A stretch of 64,000 bases of DNA, taken from assembly GCF_029888045.1 (NCBI RefSeq), contig NZ_JARXRN010000016.1:449159-513158 (forward strand), given 5' to 3'. The first letter of the stretch is position 1, and the number at the start of each line of letters is the position of its first letter. This document shows, in pieces, positions 40,505 to 49,522 of this stretch. This DNA comes from Luteimonas rhizosphaericola (GTDB lineage: Bacteria; Pseudomonadota; Gammaproteobacteria; Xanthomonadales; Xanthomonadaceae). The position numbers were made by a program, and so were the translations under genes. The notes under the pieces are model-generated. The model ran no database searches and had not been told where the DNA came from. It was given only the letters and a program-made list of their open reading frames with translations.

Positions 40505-41290
40505 ATGAACCGACTCGACGGCAAGGTCTGCCTCGTCACCGGCGCGGCCAGCGGCATCGGCAAGCGCATCGCCGAGGTCTACGCACAGGCCGGCGGCCGC
40601 GTGGTCATCGCCGACCTCAAGCTCGACGCCGCCGAGGCGGCCGCCAGCGCCATCCGCGACGCCGGTGGCGAGGCGATGGCGGTGGCGATGGACGTCACCG
40701 ACGAGGCCCAGGTGGTCGAGGGCGTGGCCGCGGCGGTGGCGCGGTACGGGCGGGTCGACGTGCTGGTGTCGAACGCCGGGATCCAGATCGTCAACAAGCT
40801 CACCGACTTCAGCCTCGCCGACTGGAAGAAGATGCTCGCCATCCACCTGGACGGCGCGTTCCTGACCACGCGCGAATGCCTGCGCGACATGGAACGCCGC
40901 GGCGAGGGCGGCGCGATCGTCTACATGGGCTCGGTGCACTCGCACACCGCGTCGAAGCTGAAGGCGCCCTACGTGACCGCCAAGCATGGCCTGCTGGGCC
41001 TCGCGCGCACGGTGGCCAAGGAAGCGGCCGCCTACGGCGTGCGCGCCAACGTGATCTGCCCGGGCTTCGTGCGCACGCCGCTGGTCGACAAGCAGATTCC
41101 GGAGCAGGCGCAGGAGCTCGGCATCAGCGAGGAGGCGGTGGTGCGCGACGTGATGCTCAAGGACACGGTCGACGGCGAGTTCACCACCGTCGACGACGTC
41201 GCCAACGTCGCGCTGACGCTGGCGGCGTTCGAGACCAATGCGCTGACCGGACAGAGCATCGTCGTCAGCCACGGCTGGTTCATGCAGTAG
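40505..41290 (+). CDS. bdhA: 3-hydroxybutyrate dehydrogenase (SDR family)
   Basis: 261 residues. A classical short-chain dehydrogenase: cofactor motif [16 protein letters not shown] (SNAGIQIVN), and catalytic Ser/Tyr/Lys ([21 protein letters not shown]). The segments [36 protein letters not shown] and [11 protein letters not shown] at the C-terminus are characteristic of D-3-hydroxybutyrate dehydrogenase, which oxidises the monomer from PHB breakdown to acetoacetate with NAD+. A patatin gene follows by 5 bases and a PHA depolymerase lies 2.5 kb on. Confidence 0.91.
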   Translation: MNRLDGKVCLVTGAASGIGKRIAEVYAQAGGRVVIADLKLDAAEAAASAIRDAGGEAMAVAMDVTDEAQVVEGVAAAVARYGRVDVLVSNAGIQIVNKLTDFSLADWKKMLAIHLDGAFLTTRECLRDMERRGEGGAIVYMGSVHSHTASKLKAPYVTAKHGLLGLARTVAKEAAAYGVRANVICPGFVRTPLVDKQIPEQAQELGISEEAVVRDVMLKDTVDGEFTTVDDVANVALTLAAFETNALTGQSIVVSHGWFMQ

Positions 41291-41295
41291 CCGTC

Positions 41296-42504
41296 GTGGA
41301 CGAGGCGACCGAAGCGCCGCTCGACCCCGCGATCGCCCGCGACATCGCGCGCTATCCGACCATCGCGCTGGTGCTGCAGGGCGGCGGCGCGCTGGGTGGC
41401 TACCAGTGCGGGGTGTACGAACGCCTGCACGCCGCGGGCATCGCGCCGACCTGGATCGCGGGCATCTCGATCGGCGCGATCAACGCCGCGATCATCGCCG
41501 GCAGCGCGCCGGACGAGCGCGTGCAGCGGCTGCGCGGCTTCTGGGACGTGGTCTCCGAACCGGCCGGACCGCTGGCGCTGCCGGCGCTCGGCGTGCGCGC
41601 GGCGCTGGCGGCGATGCCCGAGGACCATGGCCTGCTGTCGTGGGCGCGCAACCTGAGCGCGATGGGCGCGCTGGCGCACGGGCAGCGCGGCTTCTTCCGC
41701 GCGCGCACGCTGTCGCCGTTCCTGTTCAGCGACGGCAGCGACGCGGCCACCAGCTTCTACGACACCGGGCCGCTGCGCGAGACCCTGCTGCGCTTCGTCG
41801 ACTTCGCGCGCATCAACCGCGACCGGCGCGTGCGCCTCACCGTCGGCGCCACCCACGTCACCCGCGGCAACTTCCGCTACTTCGACAGCGCGCTCGAACC
41901 GGTGCGGGTGGAGCACATCCTCGCGTCCGGGGCCCTGCCGCCGGCGTTTCCCGCGGTGGAGATCGACGGCGAGCCGTACTGGGACGGCGGCGTGGTCTCC
42001 AACACGCCGCTGGAGTACATCCTCGGCTGCCGCCCGCACGAGGACACCCTGGCCTTCCAGGTCGACCTGTGGAGCGCGCGCGGTTCCCGGCCGAAGACGA
42101 TGCTCGACGTGCTCGAGCGGGTGAAGGACATCCGCTATTCCAGCCGCACCCGTCACGGCACCCAGATGGTGGAGATGGCGCAGCGGCTGCGCACCTCGCT
42201 GCGCGAACTGATCGACCACCTGCCCGGCCGCGCCCTGCCGCCGCACCTGGAGGACGCGCTCTCGCCCTGGCTGGACGACCGCGTGTTCAACATCATCCAC
42301 CTGATCTACCAGGCCAAGCCGCACGAGCAGGAAAGCAAGGACTACGCCTTCGGCACGATCCCGCTGCGCGAGCACTGGGACAGCGGCCTGCGCGACATGG
42401 CGCTCACCCTGCAGCGGCCGGACTACTTCGCGCTGCCCGACCGCGCGACGGGCGTGGCCACCCACGACGTGCACCGCGACACGCGATCGCGCGCGTCCGG
42501 CTGA
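41296..42504 (+). CDS. Patatin-like phospholipase (DUF3734-containing)
   Basis: 402 residues from the GTG at 41296, 5 bases after bdhA. The patatin hydrolase has the oxyanion loop LVLQGGGALGGYQCGVY, nucleophile elbow GISIGAINAAI and catalytic Asp in DGGVVSNTPLEY. The C-terminal region (FQVDLWSARGSRPKTMLDVLERVKDIRYSSRTR onward) fits DUF3734, which often accompanies patatins next to bdhA. A role in PHB granule lipid or oligomer hydrolysis is an inference from neighbours. No signal peptide, so cytoplasmic. Confidence 0.9.
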   Translation: MDEATEAPLDPAIARDIARYPTIALVLQGGGALGGYQCGVYERLHAAGIAPTWIAGISIGAINAAIIAGSAPDERVQRLRGFWDVVSEPAGPLALPALGVRAALAAMPEDHGLLSWARNLSAMGALAHGQRGFFRARTLSPFLFSDGSDAATSFYDTGPLRETLLRFVDFARINRDRRVRLTVGATHVTRGNFRYFDSALEPVRVEHILASGALPPAFPAVEIDGEPYWDGGVVSNTPLEYILGCRPHEDTLAFQVDLWSARGSRPKTMLDVLERVKDIRYSSRTRHGTQMVEMAQRLRTSLRELIDHLPGRALPPHLEDALSPWLDDRVFNIIHLIYQAKPHEQESKDYAFGTIPLREHWDSGLRDMALTLQRPDYFALPDRATGVATHDVHRDTRSRASG

Positions 42505-42522
42505 ACGGCGCGCGCGCCGCGC

Positions 42523-42945
42523 TCAGAACGGCTTGGCCAGCACCAGCCAGATCACCACCAGCAGCCCGAACACCGGCACCTCGTTGAACCAGCGCAGCGC
42601 GCGCGTCGACGGCAGCGGTCCGCCCTGCGCGTGGCGCCTGAGCCAGCGCCCGCCCACGATGTAGTGCGCCAGCAGCAGCGCCACCAGCGCCAGCTTGGCG
42701 TGCAGCCAGCCGCCGCTGACGCCGAAGTGCAGCCACAGCGCCAGGCCCGCGACCACGGCGAAGCCGAACATCACGTGCCCGAAGCGGTACAGCCGCCGGC
42801 CCATCAGCCACAGCCGTTCCTGCACCGCGCGCTCCGGCCCGGCCTCGACCAGGTTGATCAGGATCCGCGGCAGGTAGAACGCGGCCGCCACCCAGGCCAT
42901 CACGAACAGCAGGTGGGCGGACTTGGTCCACAGGTAGGCGTGCAT
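42523..42945 (-). CDS. hemJ: HemJ-like protoporphyrinogen oxidase / CopD-like membrane protein
   Basis: 140 residues from the ATG at 42945. Four hydrophobic helices with the HemJ pattern: YLWTKSAHLLFVMAWVAAAFYLPRILI at the start (conserved His), [17 protein letters not shown] in the middle (conserved Lys) and LRWFNEVPVFGLLVVIWLVLAKPF at the end. HemJ converts protoporphyrinogen IX to protoporphyrin IX in bacteria lacking HemG and HemY. It reads convergently to the patatin gene and divergently from the methyltransferase. No other heme gene is near. Confidence 0.8.
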   Translation of the reverse strand: MHAYLWTKSAHLLFVMAWVAAAFYLPRILINLVEAGPERAVQERLWLMGRRLYRFGHVMFGFAVVAGLALWLHFGVSGGWLHAKLALVALLLAHYIVGGRWLRRHAQGGPLPSTRALRWFNEVPVFGLLVVIWLVLAKPF

Positions 42946-43012
42946 GCGGCTCTCCTGCGCGGCGCAGGCCGGCATCGGGCTATTGTAGCGGCCCCTCCAC
43001 GACCGATCGCCG

Positions 43013-43615
43013 ATGGCCAAGCGCTACGACCGCCACTACTTCGACACCTGGTACCGCGGTGGCGGCATCGGCGGCACGCAGCGGCTGGCGCGCAAGGTGG
43101 CGCTGGCCGTGGCCACCGCCGAATACCACCTAGAGCGTCCGCTGCGCAGCGTGCTCGACATCGGCTGCGGCGAGGGCGCCTGGCGCGCGCCGCTGCTGCG
43201 GCTGCGGCCACGCCTGCGCTACCTGGGGTTCGACGCCAGCGAGTACGCGGTCGCGCGCTTCGGCGCGCGCCGCAACCTGCACCTGGCCCGGTTCGCCGAC
43301 TTCGCGACGCTGCGGCCCTGCCCGCCCGTCGACCTGCTGGTGTGCAGCGACGTGATGCACTACCTGCCGCTGAAGGAACTCGACCGCGGCCTGCCCGGGC
43401 TGGGCGAGCTGTGCGGCGGGGTGGCGTTCCTGGAGTGCTTCACCCGCGAGGACCACACGGTGGGCGACGACGTCGACTTCCAGCCGCGGCCGGCGCGCTT
43501 CTACCGGCGCCGCTTCGAGGCCCTGGGCCTGCGCCAGCTCGGCTCGCACTGCTGGCTCTCGCCGACGCTGGCGGGGGACGTCGCCGCGCTGGAGCTCGCC
43601 GACCGGGGCCGCTGA
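43013..43615 (+). CDS. Class I SAM-dependent methyltransferase
   Basis: 200 residues. The Rossmann motif I is SVLDIGCGEGAWRAPL, followed by LGFDASEYAV (acidic residue binding the ribose) and LLVCSDVMHYLP (motif IV region). The N-terminus KRYDRHYFDTWYRGG is typical of a small group of proteobacterial methyltransferases with unknown substrates. Cytoplasmic, no added domains. Start at 43013 is the only suitable ATG, 67 bases from the divergent hemJ. Confidence 0.86.
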   Translation: MAKRYDRHYFDTWYRGGGIGGTQRLARKVALAVATAEYHLERPLRSVLDIGCGEGAWRAPLLRLRPRLRYLGFDASEYAVARFGARRNLHLARFADFATLRPCPPVDLLVCSDVMHYLPLKELDRGLPGLGELCGGVAFLECFTREDHTVGDDVDFQPRPARFYRRRFEALGLRQLGSHCWLSPTLAGDVAALELADRGR

Positions 43616-43772
43616 GCCGCGCCGGACCGGGCTGGCGTCCGTCCGCGCCGCCCCGCCCGCTGCAGCCCCGCGCGGCGCGGCCGTTACCGGGGACTGGAGG
43701 AGTTTCCGGGTGCCTCGCGGCAACCCGCGGGCCCCTCCGCAACCTTGACTCGCCCTTCCGACCGATGCGCTA

Positions 43773-43787
43773 TGCTGCGTTGCAGCA
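43773..43787 (+). promoter_or_regulatory. CTGC-N3-GCAG palindrome, possible PhaR operator
   Basis: TGCTGC-GTT-GCAGCA is a perfect 6-bp inverted repeat with a 3-base spacer, ending 19 bases before the PHA depolymerase start. It matches the CTGC-N3/4-GCAG form described for PhaR, the PHA-responsive repressor of some proteobacteria. No phaR gene is in the window. Confidence 0.5.
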
Positions 43788-43806
43788 GCCGCCAACCGTG
43801 ACGCCG

Positions 43807-45174
43807 ATGCTCCTGTACCAGTTCCACGAACTCGCCCGCTCCTGGATGGCGCCGCTCACCTACTGGGCCGACGCCAACGCCCGCGCGTTTTCCGCGCCCG
43901 GCAGCTGGTTGTCCTCGACGCCCGGCGCCGAGCGCATCGCCGCGGCCAACGAGCTGCTGTATCGCGTGGGCAAGGACTACGAGAAGCCCGCCTTCGACAT
44001 CCACTCGATCGAGTGGGAAGGCGAGGTGTACCCGGTGGTCGAGAAGACCGTGCTGGCCACGCCGTTCTGCAACCTGGTGCGCTTCAAGCGCTACACCGAC
44101 GATGCCGGCACCATCTCCGAGATGCGCGGCCAGCCGTCGGTGCTGATCGTGGCGCCGCTGTCGGGCCACCACGCCACCCTGCTGCGCGACACGGTGCGCA
44201 CGATGCTGCGCGACCACAAGGTGTACATCACCGACTGGATAGACGCGCGCATGGTGCCGCGCTCGGCCGGCACGTTCACCCTCGACGACTACGTGCACAC
44301 CATCGAGGACTTCATCCGCCACATCGGCGCCAGCGAGCTGCACGTGATGAGCGTGTGCCAGCCGACCGTGCCGGTGCTGGCGGCGGTGTCGCTGATGGCC
44401 GCGCGTGGCGAGGCCGTGCCGCGCTCGCTGGTGATGATGGGCGGACCGATCGACACGCGCGAATCGCCGACCTCGGTCAACAACCTCGCCACCCAGAAGC
44501 CGCTGTGGTGGTTCGAGCACAACGTCATCCACCCGGTGCCGCAGAACTATCCCGGCGCAGGGCGTCGCGTGTACCCCGGCTTCCTGCAGCACACCGGCTT
44601 CGTCGCCATGAATCCCGAGCGGCATTTCATGTCGCACTGGGACTTCTACCAGAACCTGCTCAAGGGCGACCTCGACGACGCCGAGTCGCACCGCCGGTTC
44701 TACGACGAGTACAACGCCGTGCTCGACATGCCGGCCGAGTACTACCTGGACACCATCCGCGTGGTGTTCCAGGAGCATCTGCTGCCGCGCGGGCTGTGGG
44801 ACGTGGGCGACGAGCGGGTGACGCCGTCGGCCATCCGCGGCACCGCCCTGCTGACCATCGAGGGCGAGCTGGACGACATCTCCGGCCTCGGCCAGACCCG
44901 CGCCGCGCATGCGCTGTGCACGGGCATCGATGCCGACCGCCACCACCACCTGACGGTCAAGGGCGCCGGCCACTACGGCATCTTCAGCGGCCGCCGCTGG
45001 CGCGAGCAGGTCTACCCGAAGGTGCGCGACTTCATCGCCGCCAACGTCGCCGACGGACGCCCGGCTGCGGCGGCGCGCAAGCGTGCGGCCGCAGCCGTGA
45101 AGACGCCGGCCCCGAAGCGGGCCGCGCCCCGTCGCGCGGCGAAGCCCACCGCACGGCGCCAGCCGCGCCGCTGA
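43807..45174 (+). CDS. phaZ: Intracellular polyhydroxyalkanoate depolymerase
   Basis: 455 residues from the ATG at 43807 (MLLYQFHELA), the normal family start. The alpha/beta-hydrolase nucleophile is a Cys (Cys184 in VMSVCQPTVP), as in the Ralstonia PhaZa1 type rather than a Ser lipase box. The acid (EGELDDISG) and His (GAGHYGIFSGRRW) are present. It degrades stored PHB granules; bdhA upstream would process the monomer. The last 30 or so residues are an Ala/Lys/Arg/Pro-rich tail with AAKP- and PKRA-like units, not part of the catalytic fold, reminiscent of PhaF or histone-like tails and probably basic enough to bind DNA or granules. Confidence 0.91.
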   Translation: MLLYQFHELARSWMAPLTYWADANARAFSAPGSWLSSTPGAERIAAANELLYRVGKDYEKPAFDIHSIEWEGEVYPVVEKTVLATPFCNLVRFKRYTDDAGTISEMRGQPSVLIVAPLSGHHATLLRDTVRTMLRDHKVYITDWIDARMVPRSAGTFTLDDYVHTIEDFIRHIGASELHVMSVCQPTVPVLAAVSLMAARGEAVPRSLVMMGGPIDTRESPTSVNNLATQKPLWWFEHNVIHPVPQNYPGAGRRVYPGFLQHTGFVAMNPERHFMSHWDFYQNLLKGDLDDAESHRRFYDEYNAVLDMPAEYYLDTIRVVFQEHLLPRGLWDVGDERVTPSAIRGTALLTIEGELDDISGLGQTRAAHALCTGIDADRHHHLTVKGAGHYGIFSGRRWREQVYPKVRDFIAANVADGRPAAAARKRAAAAVKTPAPKRAAPRRAAKPTARRQPRR

Positions 45175-45318
45175 GGCGGGCGCGGGCCGGCGCCGCGGCG
45201 CCCGCAATCCCTGCGACAACCGGCTGCCGCTCCCGTTGCCAAGCCGCCGTATCCAACGGCGCACGTCCCCGGTCCCGGCACCACGGATCCGGGCGCGGCC
45301 CCACGCGGGCAGTCCGCA

Positions 45319-46257
45319 CTAGGGCGACGGCGCGCTCTTGACCAGCAGGTGCTTGGCCAGCTGCCCGTGCAGGTGGCCGATGCCGCGCGCCAGGTGCAGC
45401 GTCAGGAACAGCAGCAGCAGGCCGAGCACCAGCACCACGGGCAGCAGCCACAGCGACAGCGAGGTCAGCAGGATGCCGTCGTGCACGGTGAGGATCTGCC
45501 AGCCGTCGATGTCCATCGCCACCTGGGCCGCGCCGAACCAGACCAGGAACGGGGTCGCCACCAGGGCGAGCGAGACGCTGAGCAGCGTCACCACCACGGT
45601 GAAGTAGGCCGTGCCCAGCGGCAGCATCAGCAGCATGTACAGCATGGTCGACCAGGTGCGCGCATCGGTGAACATGTCGCCGATGCGCTGCCAGATGCTG
45701 CGGCCGCGCGCGGTGTAGAGCGGGCGGCGCGGCATGCGCTCACCCAGCATCACCTCCACGATCCGCCCTTCCACCAGCGACAGCACCCGCACCGATCCGA
45801 AGAACAGGATCAGCAGCGGGATGCCGATGATCGTGATCGACAGCCCGAGCGAGAGCGAGAAGCCCGTCACCACCCAGGTGAAATAGAACACGCCCGTCGC
45901 CAGCGACAGCAGCATGTACAGCAGGCAGGCGTAGGCGCGTGGGTCGGCGAACACACCGAAGAAGCGCCCCAGTGCGGAACGGCGCGACGGCGGCGGCGGC
46001 GCGCGCAGCGCGGTCTGCACCTTGACCTCGGTGTCGCGGTAGATGTCGGCCACCTCGTCCGGCGCGCCGTAGCTCGACGCCACCGCGGCGATCACCTCCG
46101 CCTCGCTGCGGCCCGGGTTCTCGGCCAGTTCCGAGCGCAGGTACTCCTCGGCGTCGTAGAGCGCGTCCTGCACCAGCGCCGGGTCGGCGCCGGCCAGGGA
46201 CCGGCGCAGCTGTTCGAGGTATTCGGGAATGGTGGTGGGCAGGGCGTGGATGTTCAT
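45319..46257 (-). CDS. Membrane protein with HAAS/DUF1700-like N-terminus and sensor domain
   Basis: 312 residues. The N-terminal soluble helical part ([47 protein letters not shown]) is the HAAS/DUF1700 signature. Two similar membrane blocks follow, each with [29 protein letters not shown] or [33 protein letters not shown] starts, as in putative sensor domains of bacterial membrane proteins; the second looks like a duplication of the first. Its ATG overlaps the PadR stop (ATGA), the usual partnership for DUF1700 proteins. Confidence 0.85.
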   Translation of the reverse strand: MNIHALPTTIPEYLEQLRRSLAGADPALVQDALYDAEEYLRSELAENPGRSEAEVIAAVASSYGAPDEVADIYRDTEVKVQTALRAPPPPSRRSALGRFFGVFADPRAYACLLYMLLSLATGVFYFTWVVTGFSLSLGLSITIIGIPLLILFFGSVRVLSLVEGRIVEVMLGERMPRRPLYTARGRSIWQRIGDMFTDARTWSTMLYMLLMLPLGTAYFTVVVTLLSVSLALVATPFLVWFGAAQVAMDIDGWQILTVHDGILLTSLSLWLLPVVLVLGLLLLFLTLHLARGIGHLHGQLAKHLLVKSAPSP

Positions 46258-46631
46258 GCGCGGGTCCCCTCCAGGACGGCGTCGACGGAGTCACGGGTGG
46301 CGCGCCAGGCGGCGGCCCAGTCGCGCAGGGCGGCATGCCCGGCGCCGGTGATGCGGTAGTAGCGGCGCGGCGGGCCGGCATCGGACGGTTCGACGAAACT
46401 GTCCAGCAGCCCGGCCGACTCCAGGTTCCGCAGCACCGGGTACAGCGCGCTCTGCTTGCCGCTCAGCACGCCCTGGCCCACCTGTTCGAGCCGCTTGGCG
46501 ATCTGGTAGCCGTACATCGGCTCGCCGGACGCCGCCAGCACGGCCAGCAGCGCCAGCGCCACCGTGCCGGCGCTGAGCTCCTTCTGGAACTTGCGCAGCT
46601 GCGGATCGCCGGGTGCCTCGCCTTCGACCAT
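46254..46631 (-). CDS. PadR-family transcriptional regulator
   Basis: 125 residues from the ATG at 46629-46631. The winged-helix PadR core is clear: [54 protein letters not shown], then [16 protein letters not shown] and a short C-terminal helix. PadR proteins usually repress their own operon and a membrane partner, here the overlapping HAAS/sensor gene. The divergent cyclophilin gene starts 119 bases away; the AT-rich stretch around 46650-46690 probably holds the promoter. Confidence 0.88.
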   Translation of the reverse strand: MVEGEAPGDPQLRKFQKELSAGTVALALLAVLAASGEPMYGYQIAKRLEQVGQGVLSGKQSALYPVLRNLESAGLLDSFVEPSDAGPPRRYYRITGAGHAALRDWAAAWRATRDSVDAVLEGTRA

Positions 46632-46749
46632 GTCGGATCTCCCGTATGGACCGGATACTAGTGCGGAGTTCTCTATAGTGGATGTGCCATTAGTCGCGGA
46701 TGGCCGCAACGGGCCACAATCGGGGCCCGCTCCCGCACCGGACCGCCGC

Positions 46750-47685
46750 ATGACCCGATCGAGCCTGCTGACCGCCGCCCTGGTGGCGACCCTCCTCGCC
46801 CCTGCCGTGGCCGCCGACGCGCCGGGCGCCGCCGCTGGCGCGCGCACCACGCAGGAAGTGCTGGAGGCGTCCACGCCCGCCGACTGGCGCACCCCCGATC
46901 CGGCCGACACGCTGTACCTCGATCTGGAGGCGGGCCGGGTGGTGATCGAACTGGCGCCCGCCTTCGCGCCGGCGCACGTTGGGAACATCCGCACCCTGGC
47001 GCGCGAAGGATTCTGGAACGGCACCAGCCTCTACCGCTCGCACGACAACTTCGTGGTCCAGTTCGGCGATGCCGACGCCGACGACGCGGCGAAGGCGAAA
47101 TCGCTCGGGACGGCGAAGACCACCCTGCCCGCGGAGTTCGATCGCGACGCGCGCGGGCTGGCCTTCCATCCCCTGCCCGATCGCGATGGCTGGGCGCCCG
47201 AAGTCGGTTTCGCCGACGGCTTTCCCGCCGCGCGCGACGGCGCCGATGGCCGGGCCTGGATGGCGCACTGCTACGGCGCGCTCGGCGCCGGCCGCGGCAA
47301 CGAGGCCGACAGCAGCAACGGCGCCGAGCTGTACGTGGTCACCGGGCAATCCCCGCGCCAGCTGGACCGCAACATGAGCGTGGTGGGGCGCGTGATCCGC
47401 GGCATGGAACTGCTCAGCGTACTGCCGCGCGGGCCCGCGCCGCTCGGCGTGTACGAGGACGCCGCGCAGCGCACGCCGATCCGCGCGATCACCCTGGCGG
47501 CCGACCTGCCCGAAGCCGAGCGCGAGCGCATCGAGGTGCTGCGCACCGACACGCCGACGTTCGACGCCTACGTCGAATCGCGCCGAAACCGCCGCGATGC
47601 GTTCTACAAGCGCCCCGCCGGCCATGTCGACCTGTGCAACATCGCGATCCCGGAACGCACGCCGGAGGCCCGCGACGGCGGCTGA
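46750..47685 (+). CDS. Cyclophilin-type peptidyl-prolyl isomerase, exported
   Basis: 311 residues from the ATG at 46750 with a signal peptide ([24 protein letters not shown]). The cyclophilin core is visible: [46 protein letters not shown], later [35 protein letters not shown]. It is longer than usual periplasmic PpiA (about 190) because of an insertion after FGDADADD (about 60 residues) and a C-terminal extension. Likely a periplasmic proline isomerase. Confidence 0.89.
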   Translation: MTRSSLLTAALVATLLAPAVAADAPGAAAGARTTQEVLEASTPADWRTPDPADTLYLDLEAGRVVIELAPAFAPAHVGNIRTLAREGFWNGTSLYRSHDNFVVQFGDADADDAAKAKSLGTAKTTLPAEFDRDARGLAFHPLPDRDGWAPEVGFADGFPAARDGADGRAWMAHCYGALGAGRGNEADSSNGAELYVVTGQSPRQLDRNMSVVGRVIRGMELLSVLPRGPAPLGVYEDAAQRTPIRAITLAADLPEAERERIEVLRTDTPTFDAYVESRRNRRDAFYKRPAGHVDLCNIAIPERTPEARDGG

Positions 47686-47774
47686 CCGGTGAACGCAAAT
47701 CCAGCGCCGTCCTCACGCAGCGTTTGCCGGACGCGACCTAGGCTGCCGCTGCCCCCACTGCAGTCGAGACTCCG

Positions 47775-48068
47775 ATGGCCCTGCTCCGCCTCCGCATCTC
47801 CGGCGACGACGACCATGTCCGCGCGATCATGAACCTGCTCCAGAGCCTGGACGGGATCGAACACGTCGAGGAGATCGACGACCTGATGCCGCACATGGAC
47901 GACGCCGACTCCAGCTCGGCCGGCCTGCACGACGTGCGCGGCGCCAATACGCACGAGGTCGAGGTGGAGGTGCCCAACCCGTCGACTGCGCGCAAGGTGC
48001 GCGAAGCGGTCGAGGCGCTGGCCTTCGACCTCGACGCGCTGGTCGAGATCGAGGAAGACGAAGCCTGA
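47775..48068 (+). CDS. Conserved small hypothetical acidic protein
   Basis: 97 residues, strongly acidic, no signal or membrane segment. The ACT-like pattern LLRLRISGDDDHVRAIMNLLQSLDGIEHVEEIDDL, then HEVEVEVPNPSTARKVREAVEALAFDLDALVEI, suggests a small beta-alpha-beta ferredoxin-like fold. I know of no function. The codon usage and start look right. It stands alone between a cyclophilin and a convergent aldo-keto reductase. Confidence 0.75.
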   Translation: MALLRLRISGDDDHVRAIMNLLQSLDGIEHVEEIDDLMPHMDDADSSSAGLHDVRGANTHEVEVEVPNPSTARKVREAVEALAFDLDALVEIEEDEA

Positions 48069-48092
48069 CCGGACGCGTTCGCCCGCGCGCGG

Positions 48093-49046
48093 TCAGTCCG
48101 CCGCGGGCAGCGCGTCGATGAACTCCGCCATGCGCCGGCGCTGGTCCGCATCCGGCAGCCGGCCGCGCCCGCCGCCGAGGTTGTCGGCCATGTTGCGCGC
48201 CTTGCTGGTGGCGGGCGTCACGCACGTCACCGCCGGATGCGCGGCGACGTACTTGATCATGAACTGCGCCCACGAGGCGGCGTCGAATTCCGCCGCCCAG
48301 TCCGGCAGCGGCCGGTCGCCGATCCGGCTCCACAGCCGCGTGCGGCCGAACGGCACGTACACCAGCACGCCGATCCTGCGCTCCTGCGCGAGCGGCAGGA
48401 TGGTCTCCTCGACGTCGCGGTTGTCGACCGCGTAGTCGACGCCGATGAAATCGATCTCCTCGTTGCGCATCACCTCGATCAGGCGCGGATACGCCGGCTT
48501 GCTGGTCGAGGTGACGCCCACGTAGCGGATGCGGCCATCGGCCTTGTACTGCTGCAGCAGCGGCAGCTGGGTCCCGATGTCGGCCAGGTTGTGCACCTGC
48601 ACCAGGTCCAGGCGCTCCTTGCCCAGGCGCCGGAACGAGGTCTCGAGCTGCTCGCGCGCGGCCGCCGGATCGGCCTTTTCGCCGCCGCGCGGCACGGCAT
48701 TGAGCTTGGTGGCCCAGAACACGCGCCCGGTGAGGCCCAGTTCGCGCGCGATGGTGCCCGCGACCTCCTCCGATGCGCCGTAGGCCGGCGCGGTATCGAA
48801 CACGCTGCCGCCGCCGGCGACCAGCGCCTGCAGCACGTCGCGCAGCGCGGACACGTCCTCGCTGCGCGCGACCTGGGCGAAGGTCGCCGAACTGCCGAGC
48901 CCCACCAGCGGCAGGGCCTCGCCGCTGGACGGGATCGCGCGCGTGAGCAGCGGCGATGCGTCCGCGGCGAACGCGCGACCGTGAGGGAACGCTGCGGCAA
49001 CCGCGGCGGCAAGCGAGAACTTCAGGCAGTCGCGTCGGGTGGTCAT
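48093..49046 (-). CDS. Aldo/keto reductase family protein, Tat-exported
   Basis: 317 residues. The N-terminus MTTRRDCLKFSLAAAVAAAFPHG has a twin-Arg motif and hydrophobic stretch, pointing to Tat export, and a mature start near FAADA. Family core: VFDTAPAYG (catalytic Tyr), WATKLN (Lys), VQVHNL (His), and NAD(P)-binding residues toward the C-terminus. An exported NAD(P)-fold oxidoreductase is unusual unless folded with cofactor before Tat transport. The substrate is unknown. Confidence 0.86.
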   Translation of the reverse strand: MTTRRDCLKFSLAAAVAAAFPHGRAFAADASPLLTRAIPSSGEALPLVGLGSSATFAQVARSEDVSALRDVLQALVAGGGSVFDTAPAYGASEEVAGTIARELGLTGRVFWATKLNAVPRGGEKADPAAAREQLETSFRRLGKERLDLVQVHNLADIGTQLPLLQQYKADGRIRYVGVTSTSKPAYPRLIEVMRNEEIDFIGVDYAVDNRDVEETILPLAQERRIGVLVYVPFGRTRLWSRIGDRPLPDWAAEFDAASWAQFMIKYVAAHPAVTCVTPATSKARNMADNLGGGRGRLPDADQRRRMAEFIDALPAAD

Positions 49047-49156
49047 GCGGGGCTCCGCAGAAGTCGAGGGGCCGCCAGAGTGTGGTCAATAACCGGCGCC
49101 ACTTCAAACTGGCGTTCCCGCAGTCCGGGGCGCTTGACACGCCGCGTCAGACATCA

Positions 49157-49175
49157 TAACTTAACTAATAAGTTA
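49157..49175 (+). promoter_or_regulatory. ArsR-type operator overlapping the promoter
   Basis: A perfect 7-bp inverted repeat TAACTTA-ACTAA-TAAGTTA lies 15 bases before the ArsR-like start, in a very AT-rich island. Its size and dyad suit an autoregulatory winged-helix dimer site. The downstream CTAATT may be part of the promoter. Confidence 0.6.
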
Positions 49176-49190
49176 ATTCTCTAATTCATT

Positions 49191-49511
49191 ATGTCCCTCG
49201 ACAAGGTGTTCGAAGCCCTGGCATCGCGCCCCCGCCGCGAGATCCTGGCCTACCTGTCCGCGCAGGAGCTCACCGCGGGCGAGATCGCCGGGCGCTTCGC
49301 CATGAGCGCGCCCGCGATCTCGCGCCATCTGTCGGTGCTCGAGGGCGCAGGATTGGTCGTCAGCGAACGCCGCGGCCAATTCGTGCACTACCGGCTCAGG
49401 CCCGACAACTTGATGAACTCCCTCACCGGCTTCGCGCTGGAGATCTGTCCCACGGGCGGGCCGCTCAAGCGCGAGTCACGCACGTTGGCGAAGGCACGCA
49501 CCCCACGCTGA
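49191..49511 (+). CDS. ArsR-family winged-helix regulator
   Basis: 106 residues. The ArsR/SmtB-type core is MSLDKVFEALASRPRREILAYLSAQELTAGEIAGRFAMSAPAISRHLSVLEGAGLVVSERRGQFVHYRL. It has no metal-binding Cys cluster (only one Cys, near the C-terminus), so it is more like the SdpR-type or non-metal group. A palindrome immediately upstream is probably its operator. The cupin/DUF2867 gene starts 11 bases after the stop and should be coregulated. Confidence 0.88.
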   Translation: MSLDKVFEALASRPRREILAYLSAQELTAGEIAGRFAMSAPAISRHLSVLEGAGLVVSERRGQFVHYRLRPDNLMNSLTGFALEICPTGGPLKRESRTLAKARTPR

Positions 49512-49522
49512 AAGGATCTTCC

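Noticed and set aside
45175..45318. GC-rich hairpin after phaZ as a terminator
   Set aside because: Arms are imperfect and there is no T-run.
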